DNA of 19,326 bases from Comamonas sp. lk (lineage in GTDB: Bacteria; Pseudomonadota; Gammaproteobacteria; Burkholderiales; Burkholderiaceae_C): the NCBI GenBank assembly GCA_945901215.1, contig CAMDKE010000010.1, positions 1 through 19,326 of the forward strand. Direction: 5' to 3'. The notes beneath the pieces are model-generated. The model was not told where the DNA came from. It searched no databases and saw nothing but the letters and a program-made list of their open reading frames with translations. The position numbers and the translations under genes are program-made. Positions 7,312 through 15,196 of the stretch are shown piece after piece (the stretch's first letter is position 1; every line of letters starts with the position of its first letter).

Positions 7312-8187
7312 TTAGCCGCCGCTGGCGTCCAAGCCCAGCGCCAGGCCCAGGTAAAACGCCAGCTCACACAGCTGCTGCACGGTGCCCAGACAGTCGCCGG
7401 TAAAGCCTTGCAGCCGCCGCGCAAACAGCCGCCACAAGTACACAAAGGCCAAGGCAGAAGCCGCCAGCGCAGACCCCCACACCGTCAGCGCATACGGTGC
7501 GGCATAGGTGCAGTTCAACCCGGCGCAGCCGGCCAAGCCAGGCGTGCGCCATAGCGCTGTCAACACCACAGTCAGCGCCAGCCCGGCAGCGCTCCAGGCC
7601 AGCGCCACCGCCAAACTGGCCCCGCTAATCTGGTCGGCCAAGGGCTTGGATTTGGAGCCTGCGTCGTCCCCGACGTGGGGCAGCAGCCGAATCACCAGCA
7701 GCGGCCAGGTGCGCGACACCAAATGCGCCCCCATCAGCGCCGCACACATCCACACCGGGCTGACCGCACCGATCAGCGCCAGCAAAGCCACTTTGGCCAG
7801 CAGCGCCAGCGCCACCGCGATGGCACCAAAGGCGCCGACGCGGGAGTCTTTCATGATGACCAAGGCACGGTCCCGGTCATAGCTGCCGCCCAGGCCATCG
7901 GCCACGTCAGCTAGGCCGTCCTCATGAAAGGCGCCGGTGATCCACACCCCCGCTGCGGTGCCGAGCACCGCCGCCACCAAAGGCGCGTAGGCGGTGGGCA
8001 GGCCGTAGAGCAGCGCAGCGGTGAGCGCCGTCACCAGGCCACCGACCACCAGCCCGACCGCCGGAAAATAGGCCGCACGTGCCCGCAACATGGCCGGGCT
8101 GTAGCCCACCCAATCTGCCAGCGCGCCGGTGACCGGAATGCGGGTGAAAAACTGAATGGCCAGCAAAAAGTGCCGCACGCTTCCCAT
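7312..8187 (-). CDS. cobS: Adenosylcobinamide-GDP ribazoletransferase (cobalamin synthase)
   Basis: A 291-residue integral membrane enzyme that joins adenosylcobinamide-GDP with alpha-ribazole (or its phosphate) to form adenosylcobalamin (phosphate). The family signature is complete: FHEDGLADVADGLGG (87-101) followed by YDRDRALVIMKDSRVGAFG (103-121), with the acidic residues expected to bind magnesium. The rest is mostly hydrophobic helices. The N terminus RHFLLAIQFFTRIPV is also typical. It starts five bases after the cobT stop and ends 15 bases before cobC, so all three are surely cotranscribed. The length is somewhat above the commonest size because of a longer loop in the C-terminal half. 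Confidence 0.93.
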   Translation of the reverse strand: MGSVRHFLLAIQFFTRIPVTGALADWVGYSPAMLRARAAYFPAVGLVVGGLVTALTAALLYGLPTAYAPLVAAVLGTAAGVWITGAFHEDGLADVADGLGGSYDRDRALVIMKDSRVGAFGAIAVALALLAKVALLALIGAVSPVWMCAALMGAHLVSRTWPLLVIRLLPHVGDDAGSKSKPLADQISGASLAVALAWSAAGLALTVVLTALWRTPGLAGCAGLNCTYAAPYALTVWGSALAASALAFVYLWRLFARRLQGFTGDCLGTVQQLCELAFYLGLALGLDASGG

Positions 8188-8192
8188 GGCGC

Positions 8193-9290
8193 TCAGACGG
8201 CTCTGGCCGGTGCGAACTCAGACTTTTCGGACACGCCGGCCGACGCAAAACTCGCCATCTCACGCAGAACAGCACAGGCCGATTGCAGCAGCGGCCAGGC
8301 CAGCGCGGCGCCCGAGCCTTCACCCAGGCGCAAGCCCATATCTAGCAAGGCTTGCACGCCCAGGTGCTGCAACATGAATTCGTGGCCGCGCTCGCCCGAG
8401 CGGTGGGCAAATACGCAGCGCTCCAGCACCGCCGGCTGCAGCGCGTGCGCCACCAGCACGGCCGCCGTGGCAATAAAGCCGTCGACCAGCACCACACGGC
8501 GCTCCAGCGCAGCTTGCAACACGGCGCCGACCATGGTGGCGATCTCCAACCCGCCAAAAGCGGCCAGTGCGTCCAAGGGCGCGCTGGCCTGGGCGTGCAG
8601 CGCCAGCACCTCGCGCAGCACGGCGGTTTTGCGCGCGACCGCAGGCGCATCCAGCCCAGTGCCCGCGCCCGTGCATTGCGCAATGTCCAGGCCGGCCAGG
8701 CGCGCCAGCAGCAGCGAAGCGGCCGACGTATTGCCAATACCCATTTCGCCCAACAGCAGCGCGTTGCCGGGCAAGTGTTTCACCAGTTCCTGGCCGTTAT
8801 GCAAGGCCAGCTCGCATTGCGCTGGCGTCATGGCGGCTCGCACGGACGAATCCGCCGTGCCATGTTCGCTACCAGGCACCTTGCGCACCAGCAGACCCTT
8901 ACGCTGCGCGCCGTGCGGCAGCCCAGCCAAAAAGTCGTGCTTGACGCCGCAGTCCACTACGGTCAGCGCAATGCCGTTTTGCCGCGCCAGCACGCTGACA
9001 GCGGCGCCACCGGCCAAAAAGTTTTCCACCATTTGCCAGGTCACGTCGCTCGGATATGCCGACACGCCGCGCGCCGTGAGCCCGTGGTCGCCTGCGAAGA
9101 CCACCATCTGCGGCTGCGCCAAAGCAGGTTCTTGGCTGCCCAGAATCTCACCGATCTGCAAGGCAAGGGCTTCGATGCGGCCCAGCGAGCCCAGCGGCTT
9201 GGTCTTTTGGTCCAGCTTTTGCTGCAAAGCGAGATGCAAGGCAGGGTCACGCAGGGTGGTGATGGTGGGTATTGAATAAGGCAGGGTCAT
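8193..9290 (-). CDS. cobT: Nicotinate-nucleotide--dimethylbenzimidazole phosphoribosyltransferase
   Basis: A 365-residue enzyme that activates the lower ligand of B12: nicotinate mononucleotide plus dimethylbenzimidazole gives alpha-ribazole phosphate. Recognised motifs are KTKPLGSLGRIE (29-40), VVFAGDHGLTARGVSAYP (63-80), the phosphate-binding GEMGIGNTSAAS (181-192) and LRLGEGSGAALA (320-331), where Glu324 is the likely catalytic base. The length is normal. It lies 45 bases after btuD and five bases before cobS. With CobS and CobC it forms the late nucleotide-loop pathway. Dimethylbenzimidazole synthesis (BluB) is not in the window. Confidence 0.95.
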   Translation of the reverse strand: MTLPYSIPTITTLRDPALHLALQQKLDQKTKPLGSLGRIEALALQIGEILGSQEPALAQPQMVVFAGDHGLTARGVSAYPSDVTWQMVENFLAGGAAVSVLARQNGIALTVVDCGVKHDFLAGLPHGAQRKGLLVRKVPGSEHGTADSSVRAAMTPAQCELALHNGQELVKHLPGNALLLGEMGIGNTSAASLLLARLAGLDIAQCTGAGTGLDAPAVARKTAVLREVLALHAQASAPLDALAAFGGLEIATMVGAVLQAALERRVVLVDGFIATAAVLVAHALQPAVLERCVFAHRSGERGHEFMLQHLGVQALLDMGLRLGEGSGAALAWPLLQSACAVLREMASFASAGVSEKSEFAPARAV

Positions 9291-9335
9291 AAAGTGGGGA
9301 CGTCCTGAGGGCCAAATATGGATGGGCGTCGGGCG

Positions 9336-10118
9336 TTATGGCGTGCGCGCCAACGCCACCCATTGGCCGGCCACCGCGTGAATAGCAATGCGCCCGTCAA
9401 ACACTTGCTCCAGCGCGCGGTGGCTATCCGGGTGTGCGCAGGCACCTTGGTGCGTGATACGGCCCTGCGCCATTACCACCACGGTGTCGGCGTGCAAGGC
9501 CATGGAAATCTCGTGCAGCACGCTGACCACCGTAGTTCCCCGGGCCACCAGACTGCGCACGATCTGCAGCCAATCGGCCTGGTGCGGCGGGTCCAGGTTG
9601 GCCAGGGGCTCGTCCATCAGCAGCACCGAGGCTTGCACGCTTAAAGCGCGCGCCAGCAGCACGCGCTGGCGCTCACCGCCCGAGAGCTGGCCCAGCGTGC
9701 GCTCGCGCCAGTCCCAGGCTTGGGTGGCGCGCAGGGCGTCTTCCACGGCGGCCCAATCGCGCGCGTTGGGCCTGCCCAGCCAGGGCTGGTGGGGCAGGCG
9801 GCCGAGCAGTGCCACATCCCACACGGTCAAGTCATCCCCAGCGAGTTCGTTTTGTCCCAGCCAGGCCATTTGCTGTGCGCGCTGGCGCGCGGGCCAGGCC
9901 GCCAGCGGCTGGCCTTGCAGATGCACCACACCCTCATGCGCCAGCAGCCCAGCCAGCACCTTGAGCAGGGTGGACTTGCCCGCGCCGTTGGGCCCCACGA
10001 TGCTGGTCCAGCGGCCGGCCTCAATATCGAGGTCCACGCCGTGCAGCACCTGGGTCGCGCCCAAGCGGGCGCTAACGGCTCGAGCGCTGAGCGCCTGCTG
10101 GGCCAACACAGCCGTCAT
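9336..10118 (-). CDS. btuD: B12 ABC transporter ATP-binding protein
   Basis: A 260-residue FecE/BtuD-type ATPase. It has Walker A GPNGAGKST (42-50), a Q-loop around Gln89, the ABC signature LSGGERQR (145-152), Walker B SVLLMDE (164-170) with catalytic Glu170, and the switch histidine His202. The open frame continues far upstream (to 10979), but that part is the shadow of btuC. The ATG at 10118 overlaps the btuC stop (ATGA) and starts the normal family length. Cobalamin rather than ferric siderophore as substrate is inferred from the riboswitch and neighbouring B12 genes. Confidence 0.9.
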   Translation of the reverse strand: MTAVLAQQALSARAVSARLGATQVLHGVDLDIEAGRWTSIVGPNGAGKSTLLKVLAGLLAHEGVVHLQGQPLAAWPARQRAQQMAWLGQNELAGDDLTVWDVALLGRLPHQPWLGRPNARDWAAVEDALRATQAWDWRERTLGQLSGGERQRVLLARALSVQASVLLMDEPLANLDPPHQADWLQIVRSLVARGTTVVSVLHEISMALHADTVVVMAQGRITHQGACAHPDSHRALEQVFDGRIAIHAVAGQWVALARTP

Positions 10119-11131
10119 GGCTTGGCTCCCACCGCCAGCGGGTTTTGGCGGTGCATCAGCCACAGCAAATAGCCGCCGCCCAGCACCGCAGTGAGCACGC
10201 CCACCGGCAGTTCCCCGGGCGCGATCAGGCTGCGTGCCAGCAGGTCCGCGCCCAGCAGCAAGGCCCCGCCCATCAGGCTCGACAACAACACCAGCCGCGC
10301 GTGGCCCGCGCGCACCATGGCGCGCACCAGGTGCGGCGCAGCCAGGCCCACAAAAGCAATCAGCCCGGTGTGCGCCACGGCCGCACCGGTGGCCAGCGCC
10401 AGCACCAAGACCAGCGCCATGCGCATGGGCACCACCGGCAAGCCCAGGCTCAGCGCCGTGCCTTCGCCCAGCGACAAGCCGTCCAGCACCGGGCTCAAGG
10501 CCCAGGCCAGCGCCATGCACACGCACCACACGCCCAGCATCAGCAGGCACGCACCCCAGCCGACCAAGGCCGTGCTGCCCAACATGAAACCCTGCATGGC
10601 CTGCATCAGCTGCGGCTGCACCAACAAAATCAATGAGCCCGCCGCACCGAGCACCACACCCACCACCACGCCAGCCAACAGCAGGCGCAGGGTTTGTTGC
10701 ACCCCGCGCGCCAGCGCTAAGGTGAGTAGCACAGCCCCGGTGGCACCGACAAAGGCCGCGCCCGTCAAGCCCAGTTGCACTAGCCAGGGCGCAGCCAGCG
10801 GCGACGCTCCCAGCAAGGCCAGCGCCACACACACGCCCAAGGAGGCACCCGCTGCGCTGCCCAGCAAATACGGATCGGCCAGCGGGTTGCGAAACAGTCC
10901 TTGGGCCACCGCGCCCGCCAGGCCCAACAAGGCACCCGCGCCCCAGGCCCCGGCACTGCGCGGCAGGCGGATCTCCCACACGATTTGCTGCCCCACCGGG
11001 TCACGCCACATCGCGCCCAAGTCTTGCAACCCGCTGCTGCCCACACAGGCGCCCAGCACCAACAGCCCCAGCGCCAGCAGCGCAAGTGCGGCGGCAAGCG
11101 CCAAGGGCCGCTGGCGAATCCACTGCTTCAT
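10115..11131 (-). CDS. btuC: B12 ABC transporter permease, FecCD/BtuC family
   Basis: A 338-residue, highly hydrophobic permease of the FecCD family. BtuC-like proteins have ten membrane helices and work as a homodimer with two BtuD. Typical features are the segment REIRLPR-type early loop (WEIRLPRSAGAWGAGALLGLAGAVAQGL read in parts, about residues 52-79), RNPLADPYLLG soon after, and GLIAFVGLAAPHLVR in the C-terminal third, the stretch near the coupling helix that contacts the ATPase. It overlaps btuF upstream and btuD downstream by four bases each. Substrate assignment comes from context. Confidence 0.9.
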   Translation of the reverse strand: MKQWIRQRPLALAAALALLALGLLVLGACVGSSGLQDLGAMWRDPVGQQIVWEIRLPRSAGAWGAGALLGLAGAVAQGLFRNPLADPYLLGSAAGASLGVCVALALLGASPLAAPWLVQLGLTGAAFVGATGAVLLTLALARGVQQTLRLLLAGVVVGVVLGAAGSLILLVQPQLMQAMQGFMLGSTALVGWGACLLMLGVWCVCMALAWALSPVLDGLSLGEGTALSLGLPVVPMRMALVLVLALATGAAVAHTGLIAFVGLAAPHLVRAMVRAGHARLVLLSSLMGGALLLGADLLARSLIAPGELPVGVLTAVLGGGYLLWLMHRQNPLAVGAKP

Positions 11132-12027
11132 GGCAAGCCCGCCTTTGCCGGGAACAAAGTCTGCAAGCAGCGCGCCACCAGCGTGGCACCTTGGGCCATG
11201 CGCGGGCCGGGGCGCACCAGGATGTCGGCATCCGTGCGGTCAAAGGCGCAGACCCGCTTTTGCTGGATGGCCTTCAGGTTGCCCCAGCCGGGGCGTGTTG
11301 GCATGGCGTCGGCATTGCTGTCGCCCACCATGATCACATCGGGCTGCGCGCGCACCACGAACTCGGGGTTGACCTTGGGGAAGGGCCCGAGGCTGCCTGC
11401 GACGATGTTGTTGAGTCCCAAGCGCTCCAGCGTCTGGCCCAAAAAGGACGATGTGCTGGCGGCATAGGGGCCGGGATTGACCTCGAAATACACTTTTTTG
11501 CCCCGCGCCTTGGCCGGTACCAGCGCGGCGGCAGCACGCATCTCCGCTTCCATGGCGGCAACCAAGGCACTGGCCGTATCCACGCCCAGCAATTGCCCCA
11601 AGGTGCCCAGCACGCGCACCGCACTGGCGTAGTCTTTGGGCTCCAGCGCCACCACACGCAGGCCCAAAGCGCGCAAGCGGTCGATGCCCGGCGCCGAGCT
11701 GGCCAACAGCACCAGGTCAGGCTTGAGCGCGACGATGGCCTCGATATTCGGGTCCAGCCCGCCGCCCACGCGCGCAAGCTGCTGCACGCTGGCCGGGTAA
11801 TTGGAATAGCGGTCTACACCCACCAGTTTGGCGCACTGGCCCAAAGCGCAGACCGATTCCGTCAACGACGGCAAGAGGCTGACAATGCGCTGGGGCGCTG
11901 GCAAAAGCTGCACCACCGTACCCCTGTCGTCCACCACCGTGGCGCCGGTCGCTGCGGCTTGCGCAGGTGTGGCACCCAGCAGCAGCAAGGCAACTGCGGC
12001 CCATGCGAAGCGCAGCGTTGCGCTCAT
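11128..12027 (-). CDS. btuF: Periplasmic B12-binding protein
   Basis: A 299-residue class III substrate-binding protein. It begins with a signal peptide (MSATLRFAWAAVALLLLGAT, likely cut after AQA near residue 24), followed by the BtuF-type fold: RIVSLLPSLTESVCALG, then VGVDRYSNYP and PNIEAIVALKPDLVLLASS. It would capture cobalamin or cobinamide in the periplasm and deliver it to BtuC2D2. The ATG at 12027 was chosen because it gives a proper signal peptide and overlaps the upstream gene by four bases (ATGA); the frame extends to 12228 but that part shadows the upstream gene. The stop overlaps the btuC start. Confidence 0.9.
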   Translation of the reverse strand: MSATLRFAWAAVALLLLGATPAQAAATGATVVDDRGTVVQLLPAPQRIVSLLPSLTESVCALGQCAKLVGVDRYSNYPASVQQLARVGGGLDPNIEAIVALKPDLVLLASSAPGIDRLRALGLRVVALEPKDYASAVRVLGTLGQLLGVDTASALVAAMEAEMRAAAALVPAKARGKKVYFEVNPGPYAASTSSFLGQTLERLGLNNIVAGSLGPFPKVNPEFVVRAQPDVIMVGDSNADAMPTRPGWGNLKAIQQKRVCAFDRTDADILVRPGPRMAQGATLVARCLQTLFPAKAGLP

Positions 12028-12857
12028 GGCGTGGTACGTCCGATCGACGAGCGCATCCAGTCGCGGCAAATGCGGTGCAAGGCCGCCACACCATCGGTCA
12101 GCGCCGCCGGACCGGGCTGCAGGATCAGCGGCGACTTGACCTCGAACAGCGCGCCGTCGCGCACCGCCGCCACCTGCGCCCAACCGGCGCGCGCGGCCAC
12201 GGTCTCGGGGCGAAACTTCTTGCCGCACCAGGAGCCGATGATGATGTCCGGGTTGCGCAGCACGATTTCGGCGCCGTCGGCAATGATGCGGTTCTTGCCC
12301 AGCGACTCAAGCGCTAGCTCGGGAAAGATGTCGTCGCCCCCGGCGATGCCCATGAGTTCGGACACCCAGCGGATCGCGCTGATGTGGGGCACATCCCACT
12401 CTTCAAAAAACACGCGCGGCCGGCGCGCACCCAACGCCTGCAGCGCCGCCACCTCGGCCCGCATGGCGCCCAACCCCTGCTGCATGGCGGCAATGCGCTC
12501 CAACCCCTGCGCGGCCTCACCCACCATGGCCGCCACCTGGAACATCATGGAAAAAATTTCGGCCACGCTGCGCTGGTTAAACACCGTGACTTGCACGCCC
12601 TGGCGAATCAGCGCCGCCGCAATGTCGGCCTGCAAGTCTGAAAACCCAAACACGCAATCGGGCCGCAGCGCCAAAATCTTGTCGATCTTGGCGCTCAGGA
12701 ACGCACTGACCTTGGGCTTCTCTTGCCGAGCACGCGCCGGGCGCACGGTGTAGCCCGAGATCCCGACAATGCGCGCTTCCTGCCCGAGCAAGTACAACCA
12801 CTCGGTGGTCTCCTCGGTCAGGCAGACGATGCGTTGGGGGGTAAGGTCGGGTTCCAT
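12024..12857 (-). CDS. Cobalamin-binding-protein homologue (COG0614-type) without signal peptide
   Basis: A 277-residue protein of the periplasmic-binding-protein-like superfamily of BtuF. It begins directly with the first core strand (PQRIVCLTEETTEWLYLLGQ, residues 7-26), then VGISGYTVRP and KIDKILALRPDCVFGFSDLQADIAA (read in parts, about 58-82). No signal peptide or lipobox is present. The open frame has no earlier start, and the btuB stop lies four bases before it, so export by the Sec route is not evident. The tight packing, four bases after btuB and overlapping btuF, places it firmly in the B12 operon. Possible roles are cytoplasmic corrinoid binding, sensing or hand-off. Homologues are known as cobalamin-binding proteins, but the function of this signal-less type is uncertain. 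Confidence 0.8.
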   Translation of the reverse strand: MEPDLTPQRIVCLTEETTEWLYLLGQEARIVGISGYTVRPARARQEKPKVSAFLSAKIDKILALRPDCVFGFSDLQADIAAALIRQGVQVTVFNQRSVAEIFSMMFQVAAMVGEAAQGLERIAAMQQGLGAMRAEVAALQALGARRPRVFFEEWDVPHISAIRWVSELMGIAGGDDIFPELALESLGKNRIIADGAEIVLRNPDIIIGSWCGKKFRPETVAARAGWAQVAAVRDGALFEVKSPLILQPGPAALTDGVAALHRICRDWMRSSIGRTTP

Positions 12858-12861
12858 AACA

Positions 12862-14820
12862 TCAACGGTATGCGTATTTCAATCCCATGAAGAACGTCCT
12901 GCCCGGATTGTTGTAACCGTCCAAGTGGAAATAGGTCTGATCGAGGGCGTTTAGCACGCTGAAGTTCAGCTTGAGATCGGGGCGGACTTTGTGGTCTGCG
13001 GAAAGATTTAAAACGGCATAACCGGGAACCAATGCAGAAGCACTGAATGAGCCGATCATCGGGGTCCATTTCTCAGACGTAGCAAGCACCTTGGCATTGA
13101 AACTGGTGCGTTCGTCCATGAAATGGCTGAGGGCGACCGAGCCAAAGCGATTAGCACGATTTTGTATCTGCCGACTTGAACTCAGATTTTCAGGAGTTTG
13201 AGCGGTGTACGCCACTTGAAGGCCCCAGGCAGCCCATTTTCTGGCGTAAGCGAACTCAATGCCCTTGTTTCGCGTACTACTTAAATTCTCAAGCTGCGTC
13301 ACGTATTGGGCTGCCCAAAAGGGATCGGCTACCGGGTTGGAGCTGGCAGCGATCATGTCTTGGTATTGAACCTCGAACGCCACCACGCGCCAAAAGCTCT
13401 TGTCGTCTTTGAATTGCAAACCCACCTCCGTGCTGGACGAGTGTTCTGGCTTTAGGCTCTCGTTACCACCATAAGCAACGTCGAAAAGTTGCCCGACCGT
13501 GGGTGACTGGATGGCAGTTGAACGTGTCCAAGTGATTTTGTAATTGGGATTCAGCGCATAGCCTGCTCCGAGCAGATAGGTATCCCCCGATTGGCTGCCT
13601 TGCAGCGCTTCATGGCTGAGATTGGCCCGCCATGACCACGGCCCCGCTTGTTGAGTGACGCCACCAAAGAAGCGTTCTTGTTCAACTGATTTGTTGATAC
13701 GAACGTCTATAGGCGTCGCGGGAAAAACGTTGTAGTCGTACGAAGTACGCCCCGCATCGAGCTCAGCAGTTTGGTTGCCATAGCCAAACGTGAGTTGAGT
13801 GTCATTTCCCAAAGCGACCGAGTTATCCCACTTCATCTGTTGCTGACGCGAATGGGTGGTTCCGTAGTCTGCATTTAAGACGTCATCGGTCAATGTGCTT
13901 AGCTTAGAAAGAGACTGACCATATGCCAGCGTACTTTTCCAAACGTCAGAGATGCGATGCGAGAGCTGAGCCCCACCCAGTTCCAATGTAGATTTGCTGC
14001 CCCAACGCTCTGTCTGAGAACTGGCGTAAGGATTGTCATAACTGGCCGAGGTCGACGTGTTGAGATAGTGAAGTGCCAGTTGAGTCGCGGCTGACAAATT
14101 TTGGCGCCACCCCAAACCCAGGCTTTGTGAATCAAAGCCATTCAGGTCCGGGTTGATGTTCGGGAAATCGGGATATCGGGATGGCGTCATAGTGCTGATG
14201 CCATCGGAGCGATCATCGCTAACGATGAGGCTCAATTGCCCATCCCCCATATTTCTACGAATGGATGTTTCAATCGAGCGAGAGTTCATCGAACCCCAGC
14301 CAGCTTTGGCATCCACACTCTCGGTCAACACAGAGGGCGGTTGGGTAAAAATTTGAATCACACCGCCAGCAGCGCCAGGCCCGTAGACCGCCGAGGCGTT
14401 ACCACGGAGCATTTCAATACGCTCGACCTGCGCCAAAGGGATGGCTTCCAGTGGTGAACTGGCACCAATCGCACCTTGTGATGCGAACGCTATACCGTCA
14501 ACCAAGACCAAGGTCTGAGTGCTATTGGCCCCCCGCATGTAAACAGAGGTCGGGTTGCCAGCACCACCAGAACGAGTCAGCTGCATACCTGGTTGCCCAG
14601 ATAGAAGTTCATACAAATCGGCATATCGGAACTTGTCAATATCAGCCCTCTGAATCACACTCACAGAGGGTAAGGCGTCAGACAGTTGCTCGCCGACACG
14701 GTTAGACACCACCACCACCGGATTGAGCTCTTGAGCCTGCACGGTCACCGCAACAGCCAAAGACAAAACAGAAAGCGCAGAGACGAGCGCACGCGCACGC
14801 AGACGAATAGATTTCTTCAT
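12862..14820 (-). CDS. btuB: TonB-dependent outer-membrane cobalamin receptor
   Basis: A 652-residue TonB-dependent transporter. It has a signal peptide (MKKSIRLRARALVSALSVLS onward, likely ending at VQA, residues 27-29), a TonB-box-like stretch (NPVVVVSNR, 33-41), a plug domain (SVSVIQRADIDKF; SVYMRGANSTQTLVLVDG; RIEMLRGNASAVYGPGAAGG) and a C-terminal beta-barrel of about 500 residues. The length fits BtuB. The last residues are KYAYR, so the final residue is Arg instead of the usual aromatic. A cobalamin riboswitch lies directly upstream, which makes cobalamin the likely ligand. Its base composition is clearly poorer in GC than the genes on either side, suggesting separate ancestry or replacement. 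It is the first gene of the operon. Confidence 0.93.
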   Translation of the reverse strand: MKKSIRLRARALVSALSVLSLAVAVTVQAQELNPVVVVSNRVGEQLSDALPSVSVIQRADIDKFRYADLYELLSGQPGMQLTRSGGAGNPTSVYMRGANSTQTLVLVDGIAFASQGAIGASSPLEAIPLAQVERIEMLRGNASAVYGPGAAGGVIQIFTQPPSVLTESVDAKAGWGSMNSRSIETSIRRNMGDGQLSLIVSDDRSDGISTMTPSRYPDFPNINPDLNGFDSQSLGLGWRQNLSAATQLALHYLNTSTSASYDNPYASSQTERWGSKSTLELGGAQLSHRISDVWKSTLAYGQSLSKLSTLTDDVLNADYGTTHSRQQQMKWDNSVALGNDTQLTFGYGNQTAELDAGRTSYDYNVFPATPIDVRINKSVEQERFFGGVTQQAGPWSWRANLSHEALQGSQSGDTYLLGAGYALNPNYKITWTRSTAIQSPTVGQLFDVAYGGNESLKPEHSSSTEVGLQFKDDKSFWRVVAFEVQYQDMIAASSNPVADPFWAAQYVTQLENLSSTRNKGIEFAYARKWAAWGLQVAYTAQTPENLSSSRQIQNRANRFGSVALSHFMDERTSFNAKVLATSEKWTPMIGSFSASALVPGYAVLNLSADHKVRPDLKLNFSVLNALDQTYFHLDGYNNPGRTFFMGLKYAYR

Positions 14821-14899
14821 GATTTAAAAACCAACTTTTTGTGCCCTCACCGCCATCCCCGACAGTGCTTGAGCGAATTAGCGACACGTTTTTTACACG

Positions 14900-15110
14900 C
14901 ACCACCACCTTGTTGGCCGGTATCCGGGCTGGCGGAGACTACCTCTGTCGCCTTCCCAAGCGCTTGTTCAAGGCGCTCAGTGGCTTGTGTGACAGAAGCG
15001 GAGCCCAAGGGCTCGTCCGCTTGACCGTTGCGGGGGCAGCGCAGGTTAGGTGGGCTGTTGCACAGCTTATCCCTCCTGCTTCCCGTTGAACTGCACCGTG
15101 TGAACCACAG
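14900..15110 (-). ncRNA. Cobalamin (AdoCbl) riboswitch upstream of btuB
   Basis: Read on the minus strand, this leader holds the conserved blocks of the cobalamin riboswitch in the right order: CACGGTGC (15100-15093), AACGGGAAGCAGG (around 15087-15075), GCTGCCCCCGCAACGGT (15040-15024), ACAAGCCACTG (around 14988-14978), GGGAAGG, and the B12-box region GCCAGCCCGGATACCGGCC (14933-14915). It ends about 80 bases before the btuB start. It is expected to lower expression of btuB and the following genes when adenosylcobalamin is plentiful. The region after the aptamer has no obvious terminator with a long T-run, so control of translation initiation is more likely. Exact ends are estimated. Confidence 0.93.
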
Positions 15111-15130
15111 CGCGAGCACCAACACGTACC

Positions 15131-15136
15131 ATTGTA
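15131..15136 (-). promoter_or_regulatory. Putative -10 box for the btuB/riboswitch transcript
   Basis: The minus strand reads CCTACAATGG with TACAAT at 15136-15131. Transcription would start near 15124, just ahead of the riboswitch aptamer, which is the right place. The -35 region is poor. The same CCTACAAT string precedes the zapB-like gene and the 6S RNA. Confidence 0.5.
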
Positions 15137-15181
15137 GGCCTTGGGCTTTGCGCCTTTGGACACCTCAGGGGCCGGGCAACC

Positions 15182-15187
15182 TACAAT
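15182..15187 (+). promoter_or_regulatory. Putative -10 box for the zapB-like/zapA operon
   Basis: TACAAT ends only nine bases before the ATG at 15197. A start site about seven bases downstream of the box would fall within a few bases of the ATG, leaving almost no leader and no Shine-Dalgarno sequence. A TTGGAC at 15156-15161 is the only -35 candidate, with an unusually long 20-base spacer. Confidence 0.45.
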
Positions 15188-15196
15188 GCTTCCGCC

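Noticed and set aside
7924..9279. Long plus-strand open frame (451 codons) opposite cobT and cobS
   Set aside because: It lies antisense to well-recognised genes, is rich in Ala/Ser/Pro/Arg as expected of GC-rich shadow frames, and has no family features.
10119..10979. N-terminal extension of the btuD frame
   Set aside because: It overlaps the whole of btuC in another frame; btuC is clearly real and btuD has a normal start at 10118 coupled by ATGA.
10191..11333. Plus-strand open frame (380 codons) opposite btuC
   Set aside because: Shadow of a hydrophobic permease gene; no recognisable protein features.
11086..12753. Plus-strand open frame (555 codons) opposite btuF and the second binding protein
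   Set aside because: Shadow of clear minus-strand genes; composition rich in His, Gln, Arg and Ala with no motif.
14702..15024. Small open frames across the btuB leader on both strands
   Set aside because: They overlap the cobalamin riboswitch or the btuB signal-peptide region and show no protein features.
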